Shown here piece after piece: positions 11,055 to 21,432 of a stretch of DNA of 64,000 nt. The DNA is from Leptobrachium leishanense (lineage: Eukaryota; Chordata; Amphibia; Anura; Megophryidae), in assembly GCA_009667805.1 (NCBI GenBank), contig CM019065.1, positions 156,541,322-156,605,321 of the forward strand, read 5' to 3'. Positions within the stretch are counted from its first letter, which is position 1; each line of letters starts with the position of its first letter. Below the pieces are notes generated by a model, which saw nothing but the letters and a program-made list of their open reading frames with translations, ran no database searches and had not been told where the DNA came from. A program made the position numbers and the translations under genes.

Positions 11055-12447
11055 TTTCTAGGACCAAAAGACCCCTGCATTTCCGGTCTTCAAATGGGCA
11101 CTCCCTGCCAGTTAGGGGAGTGTGGGAGTAGTCTCCTTACTCTTCCTAGGTGTTGTTTTTGGTTTTTTTCCTTTTTTTTTTTTCTGAGTGGGTTAGACCT
11201 GGTTAATTGGCAGGGCTATATATTTACACCTCTTATGCTCACTCTCGATTTGTATATCAAGAAAAGGTAGTATATATTATGTATGCCTGGGAGCTGCAAT
11301 ATAACTGCAGGCTGTAGTGAGGACTATATCCAATTCAATGCAGCTCCTATCACACGCAGGCATCCATAATGTATATGCGGCTGTACTTTCACTCTTGATG
11401 ACATGTGAATGAAAAAAAAGTCTGAGCTGCCTGGTCCTGCTCTCTAGTGACACAGCAGCCAGTAAGAGAGCAGGGTGTGTCACAAATGGGCATCACTTTT
11501 TTGCAAGCAGTGTGCAAGATTTTAAATGCACAATTGGTGTGTTTTTCCCTCTGGTCTTTGCAAAGGAAGGCCCCTGGTGTTTACAACCCTCTTATCTGAT
11601 CTGCTCTCTGGGGCTGAAGGGAAACTTGAGACCTGAACCAGATCCTTGGGGGTTGGTTGGGGATGTTGGACAAAGAACCAGCACTTACTGTACAATGTGT
11701 ATTTCGACAAAAGACTTTGAGTAACATCCAAAGACTCTTCTGGGACATTTGAAATCTGGAAATACCCATAGAAGTTGCCTAATCCAGTTCGGTTTTCTAT
11801 GGAAGTCCCATTTTATTTAAAGAACTATATTTGCATGTTTTAGTATATTTTGTATTTTATGTGATACTTGCACTCTGTAAAGTTTGTAATTTTTATCCTT
11901 TTTCCATTAAAACTTAAAACCCAGTACTGTCTCAGCTCTAGATAGATCATGCTGCTTGAATAGAACGCTTGGTTTATCGTTACTGTAGTATTTAACATTT
12001 GTGTGTATAGCTGTATATGGTTGGGCTCCTAGATTGGGGTGGGATTTCGAAAAGTGCTCTAATTACTTTCGTGGTGGCAGCATATACATAAGGGTGTTTA
12101 CGGGGGTTAGATTGGCATAACTTGGGGCCCTTTTTGAGCGGGTAGAGTTAGTAAGTCCAAAGGCTTGGAGCTGTATCCCCTTGTACGCTCTCCTTCTGCA
12201 CATCACGGCAAGGTAGGTAGTTGGCTAGTTTTTTTTTCTTTTCTTTCCGTGAATCTCAGGACATCATAATTTAGACTGGGAGTCCACTGTATCCATATTC
12301 GTGCGACATTGCACAAAGTCGTCGGTCTTCAGATCAATCCAACAACACTATTGTGAGTGTACCATTGTCCATTGCATCAGACTTGTAACTTGCATCTTTT
12401 GAAGTCTGCTGCAGACTAGCGATCAGATCAAACCTTTTGGCAATGTC
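11055..12447. other. unassigned non-coding sequence
   Basis: No exon or repeat identified. An ATTAAA/AATAAA-like A-rich stretch near 11905 is not linked to any gene I can see. Probably intronic. Confidence 0.35.
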
Positions 12448-13408
12448 TAGGGCTGAAACTACTAATCATTTTTTTTTTTTTTTTTTTTTAAATAGTTGTC
12501 AACTATTTCCATTATCGGTTAATCGGTGTCGCTTTTTTAACGTCAGTTAAACATAAATAACCTCAGCTTCGGAGCTGTTTGGCGAAGACCTGCCGCTGCT
12601 TTACTCAGTATGATTTTAGTTCTAGGTAGGGTTGCACCGATACTAGTATCGGTATCGGGGCCGATACTGGGTACTGCAGGAGTACTTGGTACTCGTGCAG
12701 TACCCCCCGATATTTTTTCCGATACCGGAAGCTGACATTGAGCCGGCATCCGAGGGGCTGCGGCAGCTGTCCGAATGCTCTATCGGCATTCGGAAAGCCA
12801 CCCCTGGAGCTGCTCACGACGATACTTACCTTCCTGGGCGCCGCCGGGAATGTCTCAGCGCGTGCGCTCGTTGGAAGGAACCCAGCCGCGACCATGTGGG
12901 ACCATGTGATCGCGGCTGGGGTCCTTCCAACGAGCGCGCGTGCGGAAACTTTCCCGGCGTCGCCCAGGAAGGTAAGTATGAACACAGTGATCAGCATTCG
13001 GACAGGCCCTGCAGCTGCTCACTGTGTTCATACTTACCTTCCTGGGCGACGCCGGGAAAGTTTCCGCACGCTCGTTGGAAGGCCCCCAGCCGCGATCACA
13101 TGGTCGCGGCTGGTGTCCTTCCAACGAGCGCACGCGCGGAGACCTTCCCGGCGGCGCCCAGGAAGGTAAGTATCGTCGTGAGCAGCTCCAGGGGCGGCTT
13201 TCCGAATGCCGATAGAGCATTCGGACAGCCGCATTGGCATTCGAAAGCCGCCCCTGGAGCTGCTCACGACGATACTTACCTTCCTGGGCGCCGCCGGGAA
13301 TGTCTCCGCGTGCGCTTGTTAGAAGGAACCCAGCCGCGACCATGTGGGACCATGTGATCGCGGCTGGGGTCCTTCCAACGAGCGCGCGTGGGGAAACTAA
13401 GTATGAAC

Positions 13409-13894
13409 TAGGGCGGTGCAATATTGACAAAATAATCATATTGCGATTTCTTGAATGAATATTGCGATTTTATTTGCGATTTAGCCAATTGTTTTTGCTT
13501 TTCAAACATGCTACATACATTCTAAATGTATTCAGTATTCAGCACATGGATACTGCCCCAGCTCATGGATATACTGCCCCAGCACATGGATATACTGCCC
13601 CAGCACATGGATATACTGCCCCAGCACATGGATATACTGCCCCAGCACACCTCTGTGCGCCACGTGTTCGGCTCCCTGTTGACTTCTGGCGGCATGGAGC
13701 TTGGGCGCTTGCCTGGGGGAACCATGTGACGAGCCGCGAGAACGTGGCTCGTCACGTGGTTCCCCTGCGAGCGCCCAAAGCACCATGCCGCCGGAAGTTA
13801 ACAGGGAGCCGAAAATTGCAGCCTTATGCGATTTAGAAATTGCATGGTCGGAAATCGCGATTCGATTGCGATTGCAATTAATTGCACAGCCCTA
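13409..13894. mobile_element. inner hAT MITE with perfect TSD GTATGAAC
   Basis: The ends are TAGGGCGGTGCAATATTG and AATTGCACAGCCCTA, with an exact 8-bp duplication GTATGAAC at 13401-13408 and 13895-13902. The 486-bp body includes about five copies of a 21-bp unit (cccagcacatggatatactgc) near 13540-13650 and a GC-rich palindrome near 13680-13790. The same family with a greatly enlarged 21-bp array is at 19110-20306. Confidence 0.93.
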
Positions 13895-14128
13895 GTATGA
13901 ACAGTGAGCAGCTGCAGGGCTGGTCCGAATGCTGATAGAGCATTCGGACAGGTCCTGCAGCTGCTCTCCGCGACGATACTTAGCTTCCTGGGCGACGCCG
14001 GGAAAGTTTCCCCACGCGCGCTCGTTGGAAGGACCCCAGCCGCGATCACATGGTCGCGGCTGGGTTCCTTCCAACGAGCGCACGCGCTGAGACATTCCCG
14101 GTGGCGCCCAGGAAGGTAAGGATCGTCG

Positions 14129-14265
14129 CTGGGGGGGCATATCCATGTGTGAGCTGTGGGGGGCGGCATACCCATGTGTGAGCTGTGGGGGGCGGCATAC
14201 CCATGTGTGAGCTGTGGGGGGGGGGGCATACCCATGTGTGAGCTGTGGGGGGGGGCATACCCATG

Positions 14266-14266
<1 letters not shown>
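14129..14266 (+). repeat. short G-rich tandem repeat, about 5 units
   Basis: The unit is built on 'gcatacccatgtgtgagctg' followed by a run of 6-12 guanines, 30-34 bp long and repeated about five times. Variation is mostly in guanine run length. Confidence 0.85.
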
Positions 14267-14273
<7 letters not shown>

Positions 14274-14316
<43 letters not shown>

Positions 14317-14398
14317 CATACATACATACATACATACATACATACATACATACATACATACATACATACATACATACATACATACATACATACATACA

Positions 14399-14428
<30 letters not shown>
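14274..14428 (+). repeat. (TA)n then (CATA)n microsatellite
   Basis: About 19 TA dinucleotides are followed by about 29 CATA tetranucleotides. Long open frames reported through here (YVCM or YIHT repeats) are artefacts of the tetranucleotide. Confidence 0.97.
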
Positions 14429-14430
<2 letters not shown>

Positions 14431-15246
14431 CACATGTGAGCTGGGGGCATTTTTATATGGTCTGTTCTTATTGGAAAGCGCCACATGACATTAAAGTATC
14501 GGTACTCGGTATCGGTGAGTACTTTTAAAAAGTATCGGTACTCGGTCTTAAAGTGGTATCGGTGCATCCCTAGTTCTAGGTTTGTCAGACAAAACCAGTT
14601 TGTTTGTTTTTATTCCGTTTACAACCGTAGCAGAACTAGAACACAAACAATAGGATACTGCCACTGGGTGAAAGCGCTGTATGCCTGTGTTTTATCCTTG
14701 AAGCTGGAGTCCTGTGCCCCACCCTCCCTGCCACACCCTCTTTGGTTGGGAACTGTCATTCCCTCCCTTTTGGTCTGGTCCCTTTCCCCAAACTCCCTCC
14801 CACACTCAGATCCGGTCTTTTGTCCATACCCACTCCCTCTCACTCAGGTGAAGTCACTTGAGCAAAGTCAGTCCCTCCTCCCACTCAGTTTGTTCACAAA
14901 ATTATTGAAAAGGGACACTCTACGCACCCTGACCACTTTAGTTTATTAATCCCGATTTCATGCTGACATCTATGACCAAGTGCTTGTAGCTGCGTTCATT
15001 TGAGAAAGCAAACATGGGCTTAAGCTGCGCATGCAGCATCAACCCATCCATCTGACCAAGCACTCACATACCTTTGTGTGAAAAGTACACAAGATACGCA
15101 AATTGCTTATGTATATGTACGTACGAAAGTTACATACACTACGCAAATTGCTTATGAAAAAAGGGGGAGGGGTTGCGGTTATTTTTACATATAAAATTCC
15201 TTTTTGAGAATAAAATCGATTTAAGTAATCGTTAGTTGCAGCCCTA

Positions 15247-16087
15247 GAAATATCGCAAAAGCAACTCAGACAGCCATACGATCAGGGAAGGAGATGGATG
15301 CTGAGAAGTTGATTAGTTGAGTTAATGGTTTTTTTTTTTATATTTAAATGTATATTTTGTGTATGGGAGATGGGTGGTACTAGCCACGTTTGGGTAGGGT
15401 ACAGGTTGAATGAATTTGAGGTCCTTTTTCAGCTGCGCAAAGGGTTTAAAATTCGCACATCCAGTTTATCCATATCCATTTTCACACAAAAGAACTGCAG
15501 TGTTTCCAAGAGCAGAATGCAATAAACAGTTTTTTGGGACCATAGTCGCTGATCGCTAATCTGATGTGGATGACGCTCGGCAGACAAAGTCGCGACTGAT
15601 ATCGTTCCTAGTCTGACGACCAAGTCAGTCACACGACTACGGATTCCGTGGACATCCAGCCTTACTTGGGCTTTGCGCACAGCAGTAAAGAGATTTAACA
15701 GATTTTGATAAATGTTAAATCCTGGGAAAATAGGAGCAAGAGAGGAAAACGTAACTTTGTTTTTCCTTATTACATGCAATTCCTTTGATCAAAGGAAGGA
15801 GAAAAAAAAAAGCATCAGATGTCTTTTATAAGGTGGCTTTATTTCTAATGTACAAGTAATCTAGTTGATGCTTATAATAGGTAGTATTGTTCCTTTTTAA
15901 CTTGTAGCAGCCTGGCTCAAAGCTTTTCAAGCCCTGCAAGAAGTTGTAAAATTTATGGCAGGTGTGACGTTATGTTATGCACCCTACTCCAATATAGCCA
16001 TTGGATAATGGCTGTAGCCATTAACGTCCCAAGCTGCCAGTAAGGAGCCAAAAGAAGTTTGCGGCTCGGCTGGAATATGACAACTGT
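15247..16087. other. unassigned non-coding sequence
   Basis: No exon or repeat recognised. Probably intronic. Confidence 0.35.
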
Positions 16088-16343
16088 AAGGCCCTGTTCA
16101 TGCTGTGCGATTTTGAAAATCACGTGCTTTTCCGCACGATTTTCATATTCGTGATGTCGCAGTTTTGCACGATTTTGCAAAGCACCACCAATGGAAATCG
16201 CAAAAAAGGGTCATGTACCAGTGACCTGCTACAGTGACATGCGACGTCACGCGGCAAGATGTGAACAGCTCCATTGGAGATGCTACATAGCGTGGGTTTT
16301 GTGGCAAAATCCGCACGATAAATCGCACAGTGTGAACGGGGCC
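16088..16343. mobile_element. MITE, AAGGCCCTGTTCA family, complete copy
   Basis: The inverted termini are AAGGCCCTGTTCATGCTGTG at 16089 and the partner CACAGTGTGAACGGGGCCT near 16341. The 256-bp body contains 'tgcaaagcaccaccaatgg'. It serves as the empty-site reference for the copy at 3194 that the LINE interrupts. A further copy is at 36461. Confidence 0.82.
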
Positions 16344-17601
16344 TGAATTAGCAGTGCTGTTAAGATTATAGTATGAACCATTTAGATGTGTAACAGCTCA
16401 GTCGGCATAGGCCCTGAATCACTTTAAATGGGAACTCTCTATTTTGGCAGGTGACTCTACACATTTATTTTCTGTTTTAGTGACCATTGCTGCATCATTA
16501 GTGTGACCACCATGAGGGTGACTTTTGTGCAGTCTCTTAATTTTCTGTAAGGAAGCTTGTAAAAGATCTGCATGTTGGGGGGGCGCAATAATCACAGCAT
16601 TCATATCACATCTACAGTGATCTGTCAAGAAGTTTGGAACTGATTCTACTAGCTTCTGTAGGTTTTCATTTATGCATTTTTTTAGAATGAACCCAGTGAG
16701 GTCTGCTGAACTCCACATCCCTAAATTCCTGCAGGCCTTCACACAGGGGCCATTGATCGCTGTAAAGACTAGGGTTAGTGGAAAAAATGTTCCACTTCTT
16801 GGTTGTGCAAAGCTGCTGCTTCCGCAAAAGAGTCAGCTTGTATTTGCTTTAAACTAAACGGGTGGAGGCGTCAGTCCTGCTGTAGTATCCTGCATAACAG
16901 CCTGGCTCCCATCTTATCCATACATCAAATCAGAACAGAATTTTTTTTTTATTTTTTTTTTTCAGGAGCATAAATGCAATACATGGAGTACTTGCATAAC
17001 ATGTACAGTATATACTAATCTAGATTTTACTTGCAAAGCTACTGCACTCTTGTTAAGCTTCTTGTGGTGAGGAACGTGTACCTCCTTGGCAGGCCAGTGC
17101 AATGTGCTTGCTTAAGTGGTCTTTGCTTTAGACAACCTGTGAGCAGTCATTTAAAAAGAAGAGAATCCTACATCTGGATCATGTCCATTTCCTGGTCTCA
17201 AACCTCCATCGTTATTCAAAAATGTCAAATTGACCAGTTGTAATTGGCAAATCCTGTGCTACTACTATAGACCTCTTGTTGAGGAAAGTACAAAATCTTC
17301 ATAACAGCATTCAGTCTTGCTCCAAGAATTCGACAGTCCCAAAAACTAAAGCTGATGTTTCAGTCGTTCATTCTAATGTTGTGTGACTTGATAGTCCTGT
17401 ATGACAACATTTGAAGAGCTTCATTGGTCGTTTGTCTTGCATATTCTTGTATAGTGGTGCTAGATGTATGGACAGATAACTGCTGTCTTTTTAGTTGGAG
17501 ATTTTGATGTCGTGACAGTGCTTTTCTCAACTTGGAATCAGTTGCAATGAACGCTGTAACCTTTTGAACAAACACACTAATGATTTTCTTTTTAATTGCA
17601 G

Positions 17602-17693
17602 CTGATATCATCTCTACGGTAGAATTTAATAATTCTGGAGAGTTGCTGGCTACAGGTGATAAAGGTGGACGAGTAGTAATCTTCCAGCAGGAG
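17602..17693 (+). CDS. PPP2R2A: PPP2R2A exon 3
   Basis: This 92-nt exon lies between a 'tttaattgcag' acceptor and a GTCAGT donor. It begins with the last two bases of a split codon and ends in phase 0. It encodes the first WD40 blade strands: [19 protein letters not shown], then [11 protein letters not shown]. This corresponds to about residues 28-58 of human B55-alpha. The match to the family is nearly complete. Asn replaces His at the NHSGE position, as in some paralogues. Confidence 0.95.
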
Positions 17694-18344
17694 GTCAGTA
17701 TGGCTGGTTTGTCTGCTGCTGATCTTGCTTACATTTGTTAAATGTCTCTGCATTTCCTTTTTTTTGTGTAATGTGTGCATGCCGCGATAACATACGGTTA
17801 CGTTAACACACAAACCATCCCTAACTAAAGGGGAGGAGAAAAATGGAGAGACTGACAGACATGGGGGTGTTTTTAATATTGAAGTGTATGGTCAGACACC
17901 CAATTTAACCACTGCACAAGTCTCCACTAGCCCGGACAACACAGATATTGGACCTCAGACACAAACCGCATTCTGTCAAGCCTTTCCACCTGGTTGCATT
18001 GCACGAGTGGCCACCTGCAAAGGGGCAGCACTCTTGCGAACGCTTACAGGGTTCGGGGGCCCCGGCAGAGCATCCTTTGCCAGCGGCTGCTCACCGCAAT
18101 GTGGCCAGCCGGAGGGGCCTGACAGAATGCAGTCGGTGTACTCTGCCTGGATATGGCCAGCTAGCCTGCCCAGTGCTGGCTTCCAGTATCAGGGCATTTG
18201 CACAAATACTTGTGCAAATGCCTCGTAAGTGTACCCCCCCCCCCTCAGGCTTGTGGTACGCATACACGGGTTGAGAAACCCTGCTCTAAAAGCCTTCCTG
18301 GCATGTCTCTATCCCTATGTGCAGTCTTATCCAAGTAATATAAT
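17694..18344. other. PPP2R2A intron 3, first part
   Basis: GC-rich text at 17990-18225 ('ggcccc', 'cttccagtatcagggcattt', 'gcacaaatacttgtgcaaat') resembles the body of hAT elements such as 4907-5314 but has no clear ends. The intron runs to 20656. Confidence 0.5.
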
Positions 18345-19109
18345 CAGGGTTATTCAAAGAGACTCAAAGTCACCTCACGTTCGGTGACTTTTCGTTCTGC
18401 TTAATTCGGCGATCTCATTTCGGCGACCCTGTGGTGTATTCAGCAAGCACCACAGGGCCGTCATAGTGCAGGGAAAAGCTGCTGAAAACCTGCCGAATGC
18501 ACACCGAAACCCGCAAAAACATCTGGATTAACCCCGCCGAACACGCTGGAGAACCCCAAGCAGGAGCCGATCACAGCGCAGCTGCTGGAAAAACCCGACG
18601 CCGCAGTCGAGTGGAAAAGACCAAACAAAACCGTATGCTTGACTGTTTGAAAAGTGAAACGCTGTTTGCAACGAATTACTGAGCGAAAATGTCTGAAATT
18701 TACATATGAGGTCCAATGAATGATAATAAAAAAGGCTGTTACAGAAAAAAAACTTTTTTGCAAAAAATCCCGAAAAAAGCTTAAGATCCTAAAAAAAATC
18801 TATAATGACTTTTTACTGCAGAATATTATAATAAACAGTTTATTAGATATTGACTTAAAACGGGAATATTTTTAACATTGAAGCCTATGGGAATCGCCTG
18901 AATAAATCTGTCACATGAAGCAACCAAATGGCAGGGCATTTCGGCCACTTTTCACTGCTGGTTTTTATTCTCTGAATAGACGAAGCATTGCTTCTCTATG
19001 GGGATTTGACTGCCCTCAAACAGGCACCATATGTGCAGGCAATTCGCCAACATTTGGCGAACTGCATGCTCTCTGGATAGCCGAATGGCCAGGAAAGGTA
19101 ACCGTACAC

Positions 19110-20306
19110 TAGGGCTGTGCAATATTGACAAAATAATCATATTGCGATTTCTTGAATGAATATTGCGATTGCGATTTTATTTGCGATTTAGCCAATTGTT
19201 TTTGCTTTTTCAAACATGCTACATACATTCTAAATGTATTCAGTATTCAGCACATGGATATACTGCCCCAGCACATGGATATACTGCCCCAGCGCATGGA
19301 TATGCTGCCCCAGCGCATGGATATGCTGCCCCAGCGCATGGAAATGCTGCCCCAGCGCATGGAAATGCTGCCCCAGCGCATGGAAATGCTGCCCCAGCGC
19401 ATGGAAATGCTGCCCCAGCGCATGGAAATGCTGCCCCAGCGCATGGAAATACTGCCCCAGCACATGGAAATACTGCCCCAGCTCATGGAAATACTGCCCC
19501 AGCTCATGGAAATACTGCCCCAGCTCATGGATAAGCTGCCCCAGCTCATGGATAAGCTGCCCCAGCACATGGATATGCTGCCCCAGCACATGGAAATGCT
19601 GCCCCAGCACATGGAAATGCTGCCCCAGCACATGGAAATGCTGCCCCAGCACATGGAAATGCTGCCCCAGCACATGGAAATGCTGCCCCAGCACATGGAA
19701 ATGCTGCCCCAGCACATGGAAATGCTGCCCCAGCACATGGAAATGCTGCCCCAGCACATGGAAATGCTGCCCCAGCACATGGAAATGCTGCCCCAGCACA
19801 TGGAAATGCTGCCCCAGCACATGGAAATGCTGCCCCAGCACATGGAAATGCTGCGCCCAGCACATGAAATGCTGCCCCAGCACATGGAAATGCTGCCCCA
19901 GCACATGGAAATGCTGCCCCAGCACATGGAAATACTGCCCCAGCTCATGGATAAGCTGCCCCAGCACATGGAAATGCTGCCCCAGCACATGGAAATGCTG
20001 CCCCAGCTCGTGGATATCCGCAGCTCACCTCTGTAGCGCCGCTGTGTTCTGTGCGCCACGTGTTCGGCTCCCTGTTAACTTCCGCCGGCACATGGAGCTT
20101 GGGCGCTCGCCTGGGGGAACCATGTGATGAGCCGCGAGAACGCGGCTCGTCACGTGGTTCCCCCTGCGAGCGCCCAAAGCACCATGCCGCCGCACCATGC
20201 CGCCGCCGGAAGTTACAGCCGAAAATCGCAAAATCGCAGCCTTATGCGATTTAGAAATCGCAGGGGCGGAAATCGCGATTCGATTGCGATTAATTGCACA
20301 GCCCTA
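19110..20306. mobile_element. hAT MITE carrying an expanded minisatellite, perfect TSD CCGTACAC
   Basis: The ends are TAGGGCTGTGCAATATTGAC and AATTGCACAGCCCTA. The exact 8-bp duplication CCGTACAC is at 19102-19109 and 20307-20314. It is the same family as 13409-13894, and the shared flanks inside the element include 'gccacgtgttcggctccctg' and a GC palindrome. It is 1197 bp against 486 bp because the 21-bp array has expanded. Confidence 0.94.
19249..20017 (+). repeat. 21-bp minisatellite, about 36 units
   Basis: The unit is 'tgccccagcacatggaaa' plus three bases, 21 bp in all. Variants are grouped: gcgcatgg units at about 19294-19447, gctcatgg at about 19480-19560, then a long run of gcacatgg. 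One unit near 19855 has a compensated insertion and deletion. Since 21 is a multiple of three, it gives long stop-free frames on both strands (about 250-300 residues). These are not genes: the unit lies in a MITE within an intron and has no codon-level conservation. Confidence 0.96.
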
Positions 20307-20656
20307 CCGTACACTGAATTTCACTGTTCGGTTGCCTTTCCGCAGCCATTCGGATCTCTTTGAATAACCCTGTATGTCTTTGTACTTTGTATAGTAGTCA
20401 TGTAGTTTTTTTATTTTATTGATCTTCATGCAACAACCTGTTCATCTAGTGGTGATCTTTATAGCATTCCGACGCTCAAGGACTTAAGTCAGGGTGTTGG
20501 CTGGTTATGAGGTCACTGGTTTCATTTTGTAATGCCAATGTTGTAGAGCAGTAAAATCTATATATTGACGCAGTGTAGATAAAGCCGTAAGGGCTAATTA
20601 AGCCTTGCTAGATTTTACTGTCTAATGAATTAACCCCATTGGTTTTCTTTTTGCAG

Positions 20657-20819
20657 AGTAAGAGTCCATATCACAGGGGGGAATATAGCGTTTACAGCAC
20701 TTTCCAGAGCCATGAACCAGAGTTTGATTACTTGAAGAGCTTAGAAATTGAAGAGAAGATCAATAAGATCCGATGGCTACCCCAGAAAAATGCAGCACAG
20801 TTTCTGTTATCTACAAATG
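20657..20819 (+). CDS. PPP2R2A: PPP2R2A exon 4
   Basis: This 163-nt exon has acceptor 'tttttgcag' and donor GTAAGT. It enters in phase 0 and leaves after one base of an Asp codon. It encodes [17 protein letters not shown] and [18 protein letters not shown], matching human residues about 59-115. The variable loop just after the exon start (SKSPYH before RGEY) is three residues shorter than in human B55-alpha. An in-frame alternative acceptor is not apparent, since shifting by two bases gives a stop. Confidence 0.94.
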
Positions 20820-21307
20820 GTAAGTCATGTTCTACTAGGCCTTGGAAGTGTGATACATGTTTCTGATAGGCCTGATAAATGATCTCCTGGTTATTCATGA
20901 CTGAGGCCATCAGTAATAGATGGCACAAGAATGTGTTCAAATGAACACCATCTGTGGCGGCATCACTTGATAAACAATTGCAGCCAACATACCCGGTGTG
21001 TCAGTTGTGTTTAATTGCCACACCGTGCCAGTTTTGCTGTAGGCATCGATGTCTGAGGCTGTTGGGCATCTGGGCAGGGCTCTCTACAATTCTTGTCTAA
21101 GTTCCTATGTTTGTGTTTGTCTTGTTCCCTTTGGGTATTGTAAAGCAGTGCAGAACTGTTGATGCTGTATAAATGATCATCCTTTGCCAGCAGTCAAATG
21201 CCACAGCACTAATTTGTGGCTGTAGGAGCGATCTGCGCTGCATCGCCACCTGGTGGTGTGTAACTTTTTTTTTTTTTTTTTAAACTGTAGCTTGAGCTAA
21301 ATCTAGG

Positions 21308-21432
21308 TCCGTGATCACCATCCTTGGCACTCCAGATGTTTCGGCACTACATGTTCCAGCAGCTTTAATGTTGAGCATCATGGGACACGTAGTGCAGAAA
21401 CATCTGGGCTGCTAAGGTTTGCCAACACTGTT
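21308..21432. repeat. hAT-type MITE fragment, CAGGGGTCAGCAACC family
   Basis: Inverted words 'tccttggcactccagatgtt' and 'aacatctgggctgctaagg' surround 'actacatgttcc' and 'gggacacgtagt'. This is the arm structure of 10919-11054 and 29400-29717. Confidence 0.65.

Larger units (their letters stand above)
12627..14572. mobile_element. middle hAT element with perfect TSD GTTCTAGG
   Basis: The ends are TAGGGTTGCACCGATAC and GTATCGGTGCATCCCTA, flanked by a perfect 8-bp duplication GTTCTAGG (12619-12626 and 14573-14580). The inside is a set of GC-rich inverted blocks ('ccttcctgggcgccgccggg' and its reverse), a guanine-rich 32-bp repeat and microsatellites. It is itself interrupted by the element at 13409-13894. 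The open frames here are by-products of the inverted repeats. It belongs to the family of 4907-5314. Confidence 0.92.
12448..15246. mobile_element. outer hAT element (TAGGGCTGAAAC / GTTGCAGCCCTA)
   Basis: The ends are TAGGGCTGAAACTA at 12448 and TAGTTGCAGCCCTA ending at 15246. The flanks GCAATGTC and GAAATATC agree at six of eight positions, consistent with an old 8-bp hAT duplication. It is interrupted by the element at 12627-14572. Without that insert it is about 850 bp and has no transposase. Other copies lie at 30620-31284, 33461-33662 (part) and 41986-42754. Confidence 0.8.
18345..20372. mobile_element. element with CAGGGTTATTCAAAGAG ends, interrupted by an hAT MITE
   Basis: The inverted ends are CAGGGTTATTCAAAGAG at 18345 and its exact complement ending at 20372. 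Without the hAT insert (19110-20306) it is about 830 bp, like the uninterrupted copy at 48091-48905. That copy reads through the insertion point ('aggaaaggtaaccgtacgct'). A short copy of the family is at 30168-30331. There is no transposase, and the target-site type is unclear. Confidence 0.85.

Noticed and set aside
12605..13458. Overlapping 130-223-residue frames on both strands
   Set aside because: They read through GC-rich inverted blocks of the hAT element 12627-14572. The same peptide words appear on both strands, which is the mark of a palindrome and not of a gene.
14311..14428. CRISPR-like regular repeats
   Set aside because: A simple tetranucleotide microsatellite without spacers, in vertebrate DNA.
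13798..14567. Open frames with YVCM or YIHT repeats
   Set aside because: Translation of the CATA/TA microsatellite and adjoining palindromes of a hAT MITE.
19152..20127. Open frames of 250-300 residues on both strands
   Set aside because: They come from a 21-bp repeat that has no stop in several frames. The repeat is inside a MITE in an intron; codon use and conservation do not support a protein.
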